Shown here in pieces: positions 42,283 through 53,281 of a stretch of 64,000 nt of DNA (its first letter is position 1; each line of letters starts with the position of its first letter). Origin of the DNA: Kuschelorhynchus macadamiae. Its lineage: Eukaryota; Arthropoda; Insecta; Coleoptera; Curculionidae. The stretch is taken from assembly GCA_030620095.1 (NCBI GenBank), contig JAUTXW010001306.1:1528001-1592000 (forward strand). Reading direction: 5' to 3'. The translations under genes and the position numbers were made by a program. The notes below the pieces were generated by a model. That model did no database searches, had not been told where the DNA came from, and was given only the letters and a program-made list of their open reading frames with translations.

Positions 42283-42440
42283 GTTTTAAATTATTAAAAG
42301 GTAATCCAAAGCGTGGGTTCCATAAACAGCAATAAACATTTAAGTTTTGTGAGTACGCGCCAGAATAAAGTCCTACAGTTATTCAGTCTTCCTCCAACAT
42401 CTAGTGCTACTAGACGTTGAATTGAATACAACAGATGATG

Positions 42441-43494
42441 ATGCTTATGAAATCAGTGCGCAGCCAGTTGATGAAGAAGAAAAAGAAGATGATGAATGCA
42501 ATTGAAGAAATAGAATTCGCAGATAATTAATGAACATTAGGAAAAATATGAAATTCAGAATACTTCAAATCCTCACAAATGATCATCCGTCGGAGAAAAA
42601 TGCAAAGACCTTTTTTGTAGAAAATTATACTTATAAATAAAATAAGACCTCTAAATTTTATAATAGCTGTTTTTACGATAATTCTTTACCATAAGAGAAA
42701 TATCGGCAAACATATAGACATAACAACAGAGAAATGGAATGGTTTTGATTTGAACGAAATCATACATTATAAAAAGAACTACTTATTTGTCCTAATGCAT
42801 GGACATATATGTCTTGCCTATACATAGAATAAAATATATATTGGCTCGAAAAATTAAAATTAATTTTTAAGGCCGTTCTAATACTATAAAAATAACTTTT
42901 GTGATATTTAATATATCCTTAGGTTAGTGGGGATGCAGTTTAATGTATATAAAAAGCCAAATTAAGGTGTGGAACCCTTTCGGGATCAATTTATCCCTTC
43001 CTCAGGACTTTTCTAACTAACTAACTAATAAGTATGATACGTTTGAACTCACCAATGTGGGTTTGCTATTGAAATAAAAACATACTCTGAAGAAGACACA
43101 CATTTAGATGCATCAAATCATCGTTCTGTTTATTTAAAAATTTTAGAAGTTGAAAGATTGATAGCGAAAAATGAATTTAAAAACATTTAAAAATATGTCC
43201 GTTCTGGGACTTCATTTTGTTAACTAGCAAACACGTTTTTTTTAGAGGTATTTTAAACACGAAAGTAGAGGGGATGTGAGTGAGAGAGATACAAATAATA
43301 TTTTTAACAAGAGAAAAGAAATAGAGAGAGCATACTAAATTGGTAGTTTAAAGGCCCAACACAGAAGGATGACGGGTTGCCTGTCTTACAGTGGTATGTA
43401 TACAATGCTCAACCTAATTCGATTTAATTTATGAAAATATATACATAGCAATACGTTTATTTTATAATGGAAATTAATTACGAGGATAAGTGCG
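42441..43494. other. Noncoding spacer of duplicated block (copy 2)
   Basis: Same sequence as 38961-40014. No gene. Confidence 0.6.
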
Positions 43495-43569
43495 AAAGAA
43501 GAAGAAGAATTTTAAATTTGTATGGGCGCATCAGCATTTATGAGCCATTTAGCGCCCAGATTTTGTGTT

Positions 43570-44983
43570 TTATAATTTTCCGTATAATAGTAATTCTTTT
43601 AGATATTCTAAAATTGATGGGAAGTTATTTTTATTTAGCAGGTCTTTTAGATTATTATAGTTTAGTTTATATTTAATTCTTACATTATTATAGTTGGGAC
43701 ATTCTAATAGTATATGCTTTATGTTTGTTTGTGTATGACAATTCGTGCAAAGAGTGGGGTGTTCCTTTTTTAAAAGGTATTCGTGTGTGTATTTTGAATG
43801 ACCCATAAGGCATCTATTTAAGATACATTGTTCTTTACGATTGTACTTATCTGTGGAGATCTCTGGGTAGAATTTTGGCTTTATTTCATATAGTTTATTT
43901 CTGTTTTTGTGTTGTTCCCAGTCAGCTTGAACCCATTGTTGGATTAGTTGTTTTAAATATGGGATTAAATCTTTTTGTGTGTAGAGTTGTAAACATGGTC
44001 TTCCATCTGTGAGAGCTTCTTTAGCTAGTTGATCGGCTTTTTCATTACCTATGATTCCCACGTGACTGGGAATCCATATAAATACTATCTTAAAGTTTTC
44101 TCTATGGAGTGATGGAACCTTGTATAGTTTTGATGGAGTTGACTGAGTCAGTTGCTATTAGCCAGTGGTGAATATTTGTTGTCTGTATGAATATTAGTGA
44201 TTTATATATAGCAAACAATTCGGCAGACATAATGCATGAGTGTTTATTCAGTTTGTATTTACTTTGTCCTGAAGAGCAATAGAAGGCGCATCCTGCATTT
44301 TCTTTGGTTTTAGATCCATCTGTATAAATCAAATTGTATCTTTTGTATTGTGTGTTGATTGTGTTTTTGAATTCAGAGATGATCAAAGAGGTTGGGTATG
44401 ACTTTTTATCATATTTTAAGAGAGAATAGTCGTAATAGAATTGAGGGAAGTTCCAAGGGGGAAATTTATATAATGGGGATGAGGGGTAGGCAGGAAGAGA
44501 AAGATCATGTCTTCTTGATAATAGATAATAACGGCCATTAGAGCTAAGTCTGGTCTTAAGACTTTCGTAATACTGGATTGTAAGAAGGTTTTTAAAGAAT
44601 TTATTGTGTGTCTCAATAAAAGGTCTAAACCAGAGGTTAGTAGAATACTTCATGAGAAGGTATGTTCTTCTATGAGTAAGTGACATAGTCTTGGTGAGGC
44701 ATTGAAGGCTTGTTATCGGTGTTGTGCGAAAGGCGCCGCAAGCGAGTCTAAGACATCCAGACTGGACAGGGTCTAATTTCATGACATATGAGGTTCGAGC
44801 AGAAAAATATATTATACTGCCATAATCTAGTTTTGGTAGGATTAGGGATTGATATAATTTAACAATAGTGTGGCAGTCAGATCCCCATTTGGTGTTTGAG
44901 AGCATTTTCAATAGGTTCATATCGGATAAACACTTGGCTCTAAGATGGTTTATATGTTCATTCATATTGTATTTGTTGTCCAA
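43570..44983 (-). pseudogene. I-like thumb, RNase H and terminal knuckle (copy 2)
   Basis: Two frames: 44102-44983 (293 codons; thumb and first RNase H motifs) and 43570-44061 (163 codons; final RNase H motif and zinc knuckle). Copy 2 has a one-base deletion near 44117 relative to copy 1, which ends the first frame six codons earlier (GSITP instead of GFHHSIEKTLR). Both copies already had a frameshift before the VGIIGNEKAD block, so it predates the duplication. The motifs are otherwise identical. Confidence 0.88.
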
Positions 44984-45197
44984 AATTAGGCCCAGAAACT
45001 TGGTATATTCCTGGTTTGGAATGGCATTGTTTGAGAGTGATAGATTGTTAATTCTGGGGCACGATCTTCTCCTACAAAAGTGGACGGTCGATGATTTGGT
45101 GGGAGAAAGAATTTAGACAGATTTGTAGTTGTCTATTACATACTCTGGAGCTGGATGATGAATAGTAGATGACTAGGTCATCGGCGTATAGTTTGTA

Positions 45198-45945
45198 TTA
45201 TATATGAGAGGAAATAAATATATCAATGGCAGTTAGAGCAATTAGGAAAAGCGTTAGACTTATTACAGATCCTTGCGGTATTCCGTTTTCAAGGGGGTAA
45301 GTGTCAGAAAATATTCTATCCAGTCTCACCTTAAACGATCTGTCATATAGAAATCCTTTGATGAATTCAGGGAGAGCTCCTCTCAGACCCCAGTCGTGTA
45401 GTGTTTTGAGAATTCCATATTTCCGTGTTATGTCAAAGGCTTTGTCGAGATCTAGAAATACTGCAACAAGATGATGTTTTTTATATATGGAATCATGTAT
45501 GTCTATGTCTAGTCCTACTAGATGATCAAGGGTGGAGTGGTTTTTTCGGAAGCCATATTGATATTTGTTTATTAGTGCATTCTTTTCCAGGAACCAACTT
45601 AATCGAAAGTTTACCATTCTCTCCATTATTTTTCCTAAATGGTTATTAAGAGATATGGGGCGGTAAGCGGATGTGATGTTTTTTGGTTTATTTGGTTTAT
45701 GGATGGGAATTAACGTAGAGGTTCTCCAACAGTCAGGGTAGACTTGTCCTTGCCAAATCATGTTTTAAATTATTAAAAGGTAATCCAAAGCGTGGGTTGG
45801 GAGATTTTTGATCATGGGAATTAAAATTCCGTCTGGACCTGGTGCAGTATTTTGAGAGTTTGGTTACAAAAGACATCCAGGATTTTTTCTTAGATTTTCT
45901 AATTATTCTTTTGGCATTAGCATTATCGTTTTCTTTTGAATTCAA
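45198..45945 (-). pseudogene. I-like linker and RT (copy 2)
   Basis: Frame 45733-45945 gives a linker with RKSKKKSWMSFVTKLSKYCT; the RT frame 45198-45761 follows after a frame change. The RT is almost the same as copy 1, including YRPISLNNHL and DLDKAFD. The last residues before the stop read SSHI rather than SFHI. The YADD motif lies just downstream at about 45170 in another frame. With the endonuclease upstream it gives the normal I-type order. Confidence 0.87.
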
Positions 45946-46134
45946 TAAAGTCTGTTAGTGAGGCTGTATGTTTGAAGCGGTTGAGGGCACTTTTTCTTTC
46001 TCTGATTGCGTTTTTGCAATCAGAGTTTCACCAGGGTACTGGGGGTTTATTTCGATTTATGTAAGACATAGGGATAGAAACAGAGGCTGCATTAAGTATG
46101 ACTTTTACGAAATTTTTTTAGTGTATCGTCGATA

Positions 46135-46880
46135 TTAGATGTGTTTAAGGTTTGGTAGAATAAATTCTTGACGAAATATATCCCAATTAGCCTTTTTTAG
46201 GTTGAAAAGTGATTCCTGATTTTGATGATAGGATTTATTTGTCCAAGATAGAAAGCGTATGATTACTGGAAAATTATCACTATTATAGGTGTCTTCTAAG
46301 ATTTCCCATTGGAGTTTCGATGTTAGGTTAGTGCTACAAATAGATAGGTCGAGAGAGAAAAACGTTCCTGATGAAGAACTGATAAAAGTATCTGCTCGAG
46401 TGTTCAGTAATGATAAGTTGTGAGTTGTTACAAAATTTTCTATTATAAGACCTCTATTGTCTATATGAGAGGAACCCAAAAGAAAATTATGTCCATTAAA
46501 GTCGGCGGCCAGTATAAAAGGAGAAGGAAGTTGGGGGATAATAGAGTTAAGTTCAGTGTCTAACAGATTATAAAAAGGGGGGATATATATGTTGCATAGA
46601 GTAATTTCTTGTATTAAGTGTGTGCGGATAGCAATTACTTCTAGTGTAGATGTTATGTTTAGCTGTTTAAAGGAAATAGAGTCGTGGGTTAAGATTGCAA
46701 CGCCGCCAGATGAACGGTCAGCGTTGAGTCTGTGTTTTCTTACAATGTTATAGTGTTTAAAGGTAGCAGTTTTTTGGGGATTGAGATTAGTGTCTTGAAG
46801 GAATATTACGGATGGATGGTATCTAGAGATTAATAAAGATAAATCTTCTAGGTTGTTATAGAACCCATTGATATTCCATT
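46135..46880 (-). pseudogene. I-like APE-type endonuclease
   Basis: An open stretch read through in one frame from about 46880 down to the stop at 46135. It contains NLSLISRYHPSVIFLQDTNL, RSSGGVAILTHDSISF, LCNIYIPPF, ILAADFNGHNFLLGSS (the GDFNxH-type motif with Asp and Asn) and SGTFFSLDLSICSTNL (SxLDL). A SDNFPVIIRF block matches the last His motif, but the His is changed to Asn (SDH to SDN). This is the nicking endonuclease of ORF2. After 46135 the reading continues in other frames until 45733, indicating frameshifts. Confidence 0.82.
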
Positions 46881-46894
46881 GAAGAATATTTTGA

Positions 46895-48307
46895 TTATTT
46901 ATCTTTTGTTTTAGGTTTACTAGATTTCTCTAACTTGTTTTGAGATTTTTGACTGCAATCAAATTTGGAAGATTTGGTGTTACTAATAGAAGAATTTGAG
47001 TGTTGTCGGGTTAAAGATGATGTGTTGGATGATGATTTTAAATTAGTTGTAGTAGTAGTAGTAGTCCTAGGGTGTGAGGAAGGGGTATGAGAGGATTTAA
47101 TGGTGGATGATGGGGGTGAAGATGGATTTAAGGTTATTTTAGAGATGGGTTTGTTTGTGGACGGTTTGTTTGGGATAGGGTTGGCGGGGGTAGGGAGAGG
47201 CGGGGTTGGGGATAAGTTGCACTGGGTAGCGTAACTTGCAGTTTTTGTAGTAAAAAGGTTTTTGCTTACTACTGAAGCAAAGGAAATGTCAATTGTAGGG
47301 TAGAGTGAGTTATATTTTCTTTTGGCGTCTATATATGATATCTTGTCCATGACTTTTATTCTTTGTATCTCTTTTTCCTTTTTATAGGATATGCATCCTT
47401 TATATCTGGGAGAATGTTGCTCCTTGCAGTTTATACAAAATGCGGGAGGAGTGCATGGTGTATTAGTATCATGAGTGTATCCGCATGATGGGCAGTTTGG
47501 TTCAAATGTGCAGTTTGCCGAAAGGTGACCAAATCTTTGGCAATTAAAGCATCTAAGGGGGTTGGGGATGTAAGTTCTTACTTGAAGATTATGCCACGCT
47601 GCATGTATTCTATCTGGAAGAGTGTGAGTGTCAAAGGTAAGTATGAGGCTACTGGATGGGATGATATCGTTTCCTTTTTTAATGGTTATTCTTTTAACGC
47701 TAATAACCCCTTGAGAAGATAGATTCGTTAGTATTTCACTCTCATCGCAATTCAGAAGATCGCTGTAAGTAATCACTTCTTTTACATGATTTAAAGTTTT
47801 ATGAGGTTTAACAGTGATGTCTAATCCACATAGTTTATTCAGTGATATAATGTTTTTAGATTGTCCTTCCGATTGTACTTCAATTAGTAATGAGCCATCT
47901 TTTAATTTCTTTGTAGTCAAGGCTGTACATATATCAACCGTAATACTTCTGCGAATTGTAAATGGTGAGATATTAGAGAAAGAACCATCTTTTAGTTTAA
48001 TAATAAAGAATTTTGTGAATTTATTTAAATTTGGCGAGAATTCTATAGGGGATGATACTCTGGGTCTTTTTTTATTGGTCTGTAATGAAGAAAATTCTTC
48101 TCGATAAGTGAATTTAAATATGAATTTCGATAAACTCGAGCTTTTTCCAGTCGTAATCTGCGTTCCAGCCTGGTTTCCCACCGGAGACTCTGTACAGTCG
48201 CTTGCTGACAGTCGGGAGGAGCCCGCACGGCCACTCTCTACACCGACCGGTACTGGGGATCCGACCCCCTGCACCGTAAGTTTATTATTTTTAAAGGACA
48301 TATTCAT
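46895..48307 (-). CDS. I-like LINE ORF1 protein (Gag-like, three CCHC knuckles)
   Basis: 470-codon open frame, uninterrupted from its first Met to the stop. Residues 1-90 are low complexity. Residues 95-245 form a region with FTKFFIIKLKDGSFSNISPF and HAAWHNLQVRTYIPNP, the arrangement seen before the knuckles in I-type and related ORF1s. Three zinc knuckles follow: C253-C256-H261-C266 (RCFNCQRFGHLSANC), C272-C275-H279-C285, and C291-C294-H298-C305. The C-terminal third is Pro/Ser/Thr rich with basic ends. Function in the family: binds element RNA and forms the ribonucleoprotein. The ORF2 downstream is broken, so this ORF may be recently fixed or freely evolving. Start chosen as the first Met. 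Confidence 0.85.
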   Translation of the reverse strand: MNMSFKNNKLTVQGVGSPVPVGVESGRAGSSRLSASDCTESPVGNQAGTQITTGKSSSLSKFIFKFTYREEFSSLQTNKKRPRVSSPIEFSPNLNKFTKFFIIKLKDGSFSNISPFTIRRSITVDICTALTTKKLKDGSLLIEVQSEGQSKNIISLNKLCGLDITVKPHKTLNHVKEVITYSDLLNCDESEILTNLSSQGVISVKRITIKKGNDIIPSSSLILTFDTHTLPDRIHAAWHNLQVRTYIPNPLRCFNCQRFGHLSANCTFEPNCPSCGYTHDTNTPCTPPAFCINCKEQHSPRYKGCISYKKEKEIQRIKVMDKISYIDAKRKYNSLYPTIDISFASVVSKNLFTTKTASYATQCNLSPTPPLPTPANPIPNKPSTNKPISKITLNPSSPPSSTIKSSHTPSSHPRTTTTTTTNLKSSSNTSSLTRQHSNSSISNTKSSKFDCSQKSQNKLEKSSKPKTKDK

Positions 48308-48590
48308 AGTCGTTTAAGAGATTGGAAATAAATGGACGTGACAGGACGATACAATACGCAATTGTGTTTATGTATGTTTTATAGTGTACTTGTGGAGTGT
48401 GAATGATGTATATGTGAGTGTGTGTGTGATTGTGTTATTGTGTATGTAGTATAATGAGTGGTTAATGATGTGTATATGTGTGTGTAGGACTGGGGGCTTC
48501 AGGGTCGTCGTACCCGTAATAGAGTGTGCGAGTCGACCCCTATGTGAATCGGCTCGCAAAATCTATCCCCTTGAGGGGAAGTGTGAAAGC

Positions 48591-48785
48591 CACAAAAAAC
48601 CTTTAAAAGTATGATAGTTGCCCTGTAATAATCGTAAAATAATCAGTTGTCCAGACAATAGCCATATAAAGATAAAATAAGGAATAATTTATGTAATAAT
48701 ATTAGTTACAATGGTATATATGATAATATGTAAATTTATATACTACTCATCGGGGGCGGGAGCGTCCAGACACCGAAATTTGTTT
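48591..48785. other. Spacer upstream of I-like element
   Basis: A short stretch of AT-rich sequence between the LINE 5' end and the next PLE. No feature. Confidence 0.4.
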
Positions 48786-49105
48786 TTTTGTAATGTTAAA
48801 ATATACCAGTATATGGAGCTGAGATTTTGGGTGTCACTCTTTTCGTTTATGACTTGATGTTGGAGATTTATAGGCATGATTTCAAGAGAAATGAGTTTAT
48901 AATAAGAAGACGTTTTATCCAAAAACTCAGCGCCCCCCCAGTTAAAGCAGTGGTTTTCTTTAATGAAATGTTCACTCAGTGCACAGGACGGAACCCCTGT
49001 CCGACATCGCTCTTATGTGATGTAATTCTGCTTTTAAGGCTTCTAGAAGTCTGTCCTATATATGTTACTCATTACATGGCATTTTATAAACTATATTGAA
49101 ATTCT

Positions 49106-49555
49106 CTAGTAGTGATAGGGGTGTTTTTGTTTTAGTGGACTAGAGAAAGTTTTTTGTTGTTTTTCCGCTATCTTAATCTCAGTATTTTTAAAGATATTAA
49201 TAAGTCTGTTAGTGAGCTTTTCAATATGTGGAAGAGAACAAAAGAACAACCTATAGAGAGGAGGGTCCTCTATGACTGATAATTGCCCGGATAAGTCCAA
49301 GGGCGTATTAGTGATGGATTGAGATAGCATTGCATTTGGAGGATCAGTCTCTCTAAAGTTGTCTATGATATTATGTTCAGTTTGAAACAAAATTTCTAGT
49401 ACTAGTTTTAAAAGGTAAAAATTTTCTAGAAAAATGTTTTTTAGTTGTTGTAAAATCAACTCTCTTTTAGTTGGATGAGGGAGTCTGATATCCCGAGTTT
49501 TCATGCCCATAATGAGATTGGTTTTTATGCGTACAGGGTGGTAAGAATGGAACAT
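49106..49555 (-). pseudogene. PLE RT C-terminal and connector region
   Basis: 149-codon frame with MFHSYHPVRIKTNLIMGMKT (SYHP block after the RT), RLPHPTKRELILQQL and PLYRLFFCSLPHIEKLTNRL (the family motif 'LPYI..L' before the endonuclease). It is the part of a PLE between RT and GIY-YIG domains. A run of Phe/Lys-rich residues follows and the frame ends without reaching the endonuclease motif. Inactive. Confidence 0.75.
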
Positions 49556-49678
49556 AATGAATCTAGTAGAACAGGAAGATTTTCTCTACCATTGTATTTG
49601 TAGAATATTTTCATCGGTACGAATAATTAACATGTCGAGGAAGGGGATAATCTTGGTAGTCTCCTCCTCACATGTAAA

Positions 49679-49900
49679 TTAAATATGGTCATTAAACGAG
49701 TTAAGGATCTTAAGAGCCACTTCAATTCTAACCCCGGGAAGTGCGAGTAAAAGATCTTCCACGTACCGTTTTACGTTGAAGCCATTTTTTATTAAAAAAA
49801 AAATATGTTTATGCCAAGTTAGACCCCTAGACAAATTCAAAATAATAAGCGGTCTCATATATTTTAAGGAAAATCTGATTTTTTTTTCAATTTTTAACAC
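49679..49900 (-). pseudogene. PLE RT palm remnant
   Basis: 73-codon frame. The catalytic region reads FNVKRYVEDLLLALPGVRIE, so the first of the two Asp residues is Glu in YVED. The following VALKILNSFNDHI matches the usual LNSFNxHIQFT. The FLD motif would come next but the frame breaks. It belongs to the PLE fragment at 48786-49920. Confidence 0.8.
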
Positions 49901-49920
49901 TCAAGAATAAAGCATCATCG

Positions 49921-50640
49921 AAGTTTGGTTCATATGAACTTTTTTTTTAAATCATCCAAAAAATTAACACTCTAAAGTATTACCATCCAATTGTAAAACA
50001 CCCTGTATAACCAAGTAACTTAACAATTATTATTTAGTTTACATCAAACTTGAAAACGTTTAAAGATAGTTATCGTTCGCGGACAATGATTTGTTGAATT
50101 TTTTTTATTTTCGCCTATTCTAGCTGGTAATTAAAGCCACCCCAACGTCGAACACTTTAAATATTTTAAAGAACAAAAAAAACCCATTCTTTCAAAATGT
50201 AAACGATCTCGTAATTTAATTAACAAAGCAAATTAGATTTATCAAAAGGCAGCCTATAGCAACAGTACAACTTTTTGGCGCTTTCGCTCCACTCAAATCA
50301 TCATCATTAAATTTGCAAAAGAAAATAATTAATTTTCGAACCTACCGGTATTCCTTATTAGAGTAAAATGTTTGAAGAAACCCGACTTTCTCAAAAAGTT
50401 TTTGTATCGGGAAAAGTTCAGGTCAGGACTGGCGCAAATGCGGAGATGATGCAAATTGAAATATCACCCACCTACAAGGACTATTAACAGAGGCAAAGAG
50501 AAAGTGTAAAAAGAAATTTCAGGGTTTCTTCTGAACCGCCTTAATTCATTATAAAAGAAAACAAATTACTATAGCAACAATAAAAACTGACGTTTCCTAT
50601 GTGTTTTAAATTATAATTATTATTATGGTTCCTATTTGGA
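49921..50640. other. No recognisable gene
   Basis: AT-rich with one ACACCCTGTATAAC motif near 50000. No coding sequence. Confidence 0.5.
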
Positions 50641-51100
50641 GTGCGAGATAGTGTTACAAACTACAGATCTATTAGTGAACTTGACATATTTGGTAAAGTT
50701 TTTGAATGTATCGTGCATAATATTTTAATTAATACAGTCAAACTTCATATAATTCCTAAACAATACAATACGAGTATATAGATTCTAATCTTATAACATT
50801 CAGAATATATTCTTTCATTCTTTGATTGTCAAACCCAGGTGGACTCCGTATACACTGATTTGAGTAAAGCTTTTGATAAAATTGGTTTCAAAGCTTACTT
50901 TGATCGGTGTTCAAGGGGGTCACCTGAGATGGCTTGTTTCATTTATATTTAACCGATCTCATTATGTTTCAGTAAATGGTCACTGATCTTCGGTAGAATT
51001 TGGAATGACTTCGGGTATGCCCCTAGGATTGCACTTAGGACCATTACTATTTACGATTTACATAAAAAAACGTAAAACAGTGTTTTAATTTTGGCAGGTT
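50641..51100 (+). mobile_element. Jockey-like non-LTR RT fragment
   Basis: Plus-strand degenerate RT: NYRSISELDIFGKVFECIVH (YRPISLL.. type motif, about 50660-50720), then VDSVYTDLSKAFDKIGFK (50850-50890), and after frame breaks MTSGMPLGLHLGPLLFTIYI (GVPQGS-type region, 51005-51065). The YADD motif is not preserved. No 5' or 3' end was identified, so it is an internal fragment. Related in type to the LINEs at 12 and 31 kb. Confidence 0.75.
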
Positions 51101-51331
51101 TGTTTTGTACACTAATTATATGATATGAAGATGTTCTCATCTATCGGTGAGTGTTTGCTGTTGCAGAAAGTATGACCTGACAGCTTTTAATAATCACTGC
51201 TGTGCCAATAAATTATATCTGACCTTGCAGAAGCGTTATTTTATCTCATTTTCGCAAAATGGAGTACCCACTTAAATGTTTTTATTTTATATACATTTTT
51301 AAACAATTTTATCGACTCTCCAGATTTAATG
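51101..51331. other. Spacer without feature
   Basis: About 230 bp with no feature recognised. Confidence 0.4.
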
Positions 51332-51607
51332 TCAAAAATCTGCTTTAATATACAACCTCGGCATATTTAAAATGCGGACATGTTCGCAAGTTCTTTTTAC
51401 AGGAATAATTTCTTGAGATATTGTATTTCTTAAATAAGTTTTTACACATTTGAAGCAAGAAAAACTTCTTTCCACTGAAGCACTTGTTGACGATATTGTC
51501 AAAATAAGAAAAAACAATTTATATGCTTCGGTAAAAATATATTTATTTTTATTAATTTTTTTCACTTGCTTTTGCACCGATATATTCCAATTACTCTCAT
51601 TGGCCAA
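51332..51607 (-). pseudogene. hAT transposase, dimerisation domain
   Basis: 91-codon frame at the C-terminal end of a hAT transposase. It contains AYKLFFLILTISSTSASVER and SFSCFKCVKTYLRN, the conserved block of the hAT dimerisation domain (P.SSASVERSFS...). Upstream frames hold related sequence (IVQDWNKLKHVFEFITNCD and AKGFLDEMNNFEF at 51924-52112) in a different frame. In active hAT elements this domain mediates dimerisation and sits next to the third catalytic acidic residue. Here it is separated by stops, so it is dead. Confidence 0.85.
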
Positions 51608-52631
51608 AATAAGACCAAGCTCATTTTTAAGTCGTTGACTTTTTGAATATATTTCCCATATAACGGTAACAAATTTTAGCAGAACCTGCCAAACATGAAA
51701 ATGTAAGTTTTTCAGAGTCTTGAAATCTTAGTGTCATATCCATTAAAATATGGTCCAATATTGCATAAAAAAGGGTTCTTTACTTAGCCTTAATTCTTCT
51801 TCAGGTGAAAGCTTGGCAAGCTCACGTTTTTAATGATTTATTTCCGTAATAGAATTTGCTTTATTAAACATTGTATAAAAAAATATTCATTTCTTTTTTT
51901 ACAGAGCGCCTCACGACAGCATTTTATATTAGATATGCACACATGAAAGTCAATGTCAATGTGTTAAACACTAATGCCATAAACGTGAATTCAAAATTGT
52001 TCATCTCATCTAAAAATCCTTTCGCAAGGCGGATTGATTTTTCATCAGATTTGTCACAGTTTGTAATAAATTCAAAGACGTGTTTTAATTTATTCCAGTC
52101 TTGAACAATCACATTTACTAACGTTGAAGTTGTAACAACACCATAAATAAATATAACACAAAACAGTCAAGTTAACTGTAAAGGAACTCACCGGTTGCAG
52201 TGAAATCCGCGAAAATAAAAGTAAACAACCACAGCAAACTGAACAACACGTAGGTGTAGTGTACTGCGCCTGTAATTCACCGAGAGCGTTGTATGGCGCT
52301 GGGCTCGACGTCATCACTTACGCGTTGTCATGGTAACAGAGTAGGAAAATCGTAAATTAAACATAGCACCTCCAACAAAGTCAAAGCGGTTTGCGCCACT
52401 GTTATAGTTGTTATAATAAAGTTCGGTTGAAAGTTTTAAAAAGACATGCCGCCAACGGTCAAGTAAAACATTTATTCGAGATGTACAGTTTATTTTTTAC
52501 CAATTAGGTGAATAAATGAATGTAAAAACTAAAATTTTAAGAGATATATAATAAATATAGTTAGATGTTTGCTTGTTTATTTTTCCTGGTGAAGTAGCAC
52601 TTCACCTACTTCACCTAAATAGCCGCCACTG
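51332..52631 (-). mobile_element. hAT element remnant, CAGTGGCGGCT end
   Basis: Minus-strand hAT-type element. The 5' end (right side in window) starts CAGTGGCGGCTATTTAGG (reverse complement of 52614-52631). The transposase C-terminal part is at 51332-52110. The other end was not found; the element is probably truncated. The CAGTGGCG start resembles the MITE at 11788-12040. Confidence 0.75.
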
Positions 52632-53281
52632 GATATTTTTAATTTATCCTCTTCAGCTTTTCAAAACAAAATTAAATACAGGATTAAGGTAACTAATTTC
52701 ACCCTTTAAATAATTTACTCTATCAAATTTTAGTGTACTGTGACTTGCATACATCATGTAATCTGTGCTGCCATTACTGGGATTTAGTTTATTGGCATCT
52801 TATTATTCTTAATAAATAAATAAAATTTAAAAAGAAAACCACTTTTTAAAATACCATTTAATACTATAATTATATATATAATTTTAATAATTGATTTTTT
52901 TCATGATTACAATAGTTCCCTCTTACGATGGAAGTAAAAGGGTTTAACGAAAGCAAAATAAGCAAATAAGGTCAGAATACAATACTTACAATTACTCATA
53001 AGAACAAATTAATTTTCAACGAGTCCCCAGTTGTTACAAAAATAATTTTGAATATTAAATTATCAAATCATGTTAAATACTTTCTATTTCATCTCTAAAT
53101 TTCTGTTCCAAAATGGAAGTATCTCTCGTCCTATTGTGATGTACTTTTTTTTAATTCTCACAAAAATTATCAAATAGGCAATTAAAGAATATCGAAGTCA
53201 TTTTATTTTAAATGGAACAGCCCATATATTTTTATAAAACTCTTGAAGTGCTCGTTTACCTCAATTGAAAAATATACAGCA
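52632..53281. other. AT-rich spacer
   Basis: No recognisable gene. Confidence 0.5.

Larger units (their letters stand above)
38836..42315. repeat. Tandem duplication, copy 1
   Basis: 3480 bp, nearly identical to 42316-45795. It holds the last piece of the PIN-like pseudogene, about 1.1 kb of noncoding sequence, and the 3' half of an I-like LINE (minus). Copy 2 lacks one base near 44117 (copy 1 GGAAGCC, copy 2 GGAACC), and there is a base change near 41727. The junction shares GGTT. Confidence 0.96.
40015..42315 (-). mobile_element. I-like non-LTR element, copy 1 (3' half)
   Basis: Minus-strand LINE piece cut off at the duplication boundary. It holds the RT (from 42282), the connection domain and RNase H, then a 3' UTR. 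The 3' UTR has a GGGCGC...GCGCCC stem (40044-40077) and ends in a TTC-repeat tail (40018-40027). RNase H together with APE-type endonuclease (in copy 2) places it near the I clade. Confidence 0.9.
42316..45795. repeat. Tandem duplication, copy 2
   Basis: Second unit of the tandem duplication, continuous with the rest of the I-like element to about 48590. It is shorter by one base than copy 1 because of a deletion in the RNase H region. Near-identity in noncoding parts shows the event is recent, or that the assembly duplicated the block. Confidence 0.96.
43495..48590 (-). mobile_element. I-like non-LTR retrotransposon, near full length
   Basis: Minus-strand LINE of about 5.1 kb, with 5' UTR (48308-48590), intact ORF1 (46895-48307) and a broken ORF2 that holds, in order, APE-type endonuclease (46135-46880), linker (45733-45945), RT (45198-45761), thumb and RNase H (43570-44983). 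The 3' end carries the GGGCGC/GCGCCC stem and a TTC-repeat tail. I saw no clear target duplication. ORF2 has several frameshifts, so this copy is inactive in ORF2 although ORF1 is open. Confidence 0.9.
48786..49920 (-). mobile_element. Penelope-like element (third family), degenerate
   Basis: Minus-strand PLE fragment. The RT end (49679-49900) has FNVKRYVEDLLLALPG (YVED in place of YVDD). The frame 49106-49555 holds the RT C-terminus and connector with MFHSYHPVRIKTNLIMG and LSHPT-like LPHPT. The GIY-YIG end region lies at about 48830-49070 (remnants such as ALSEHFIKENHCFNW and INLQHQVINEKSDTQNLSSI). A stop separates the frames. The 5' half of the RT is missing. Confidence 0.82.

Noticed and set aside
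47525..48317. Plus-strand frames across the LINE ORF1
   Set aside because: They are antisense shadows of the 470-codon ORF1 on the minus strand.
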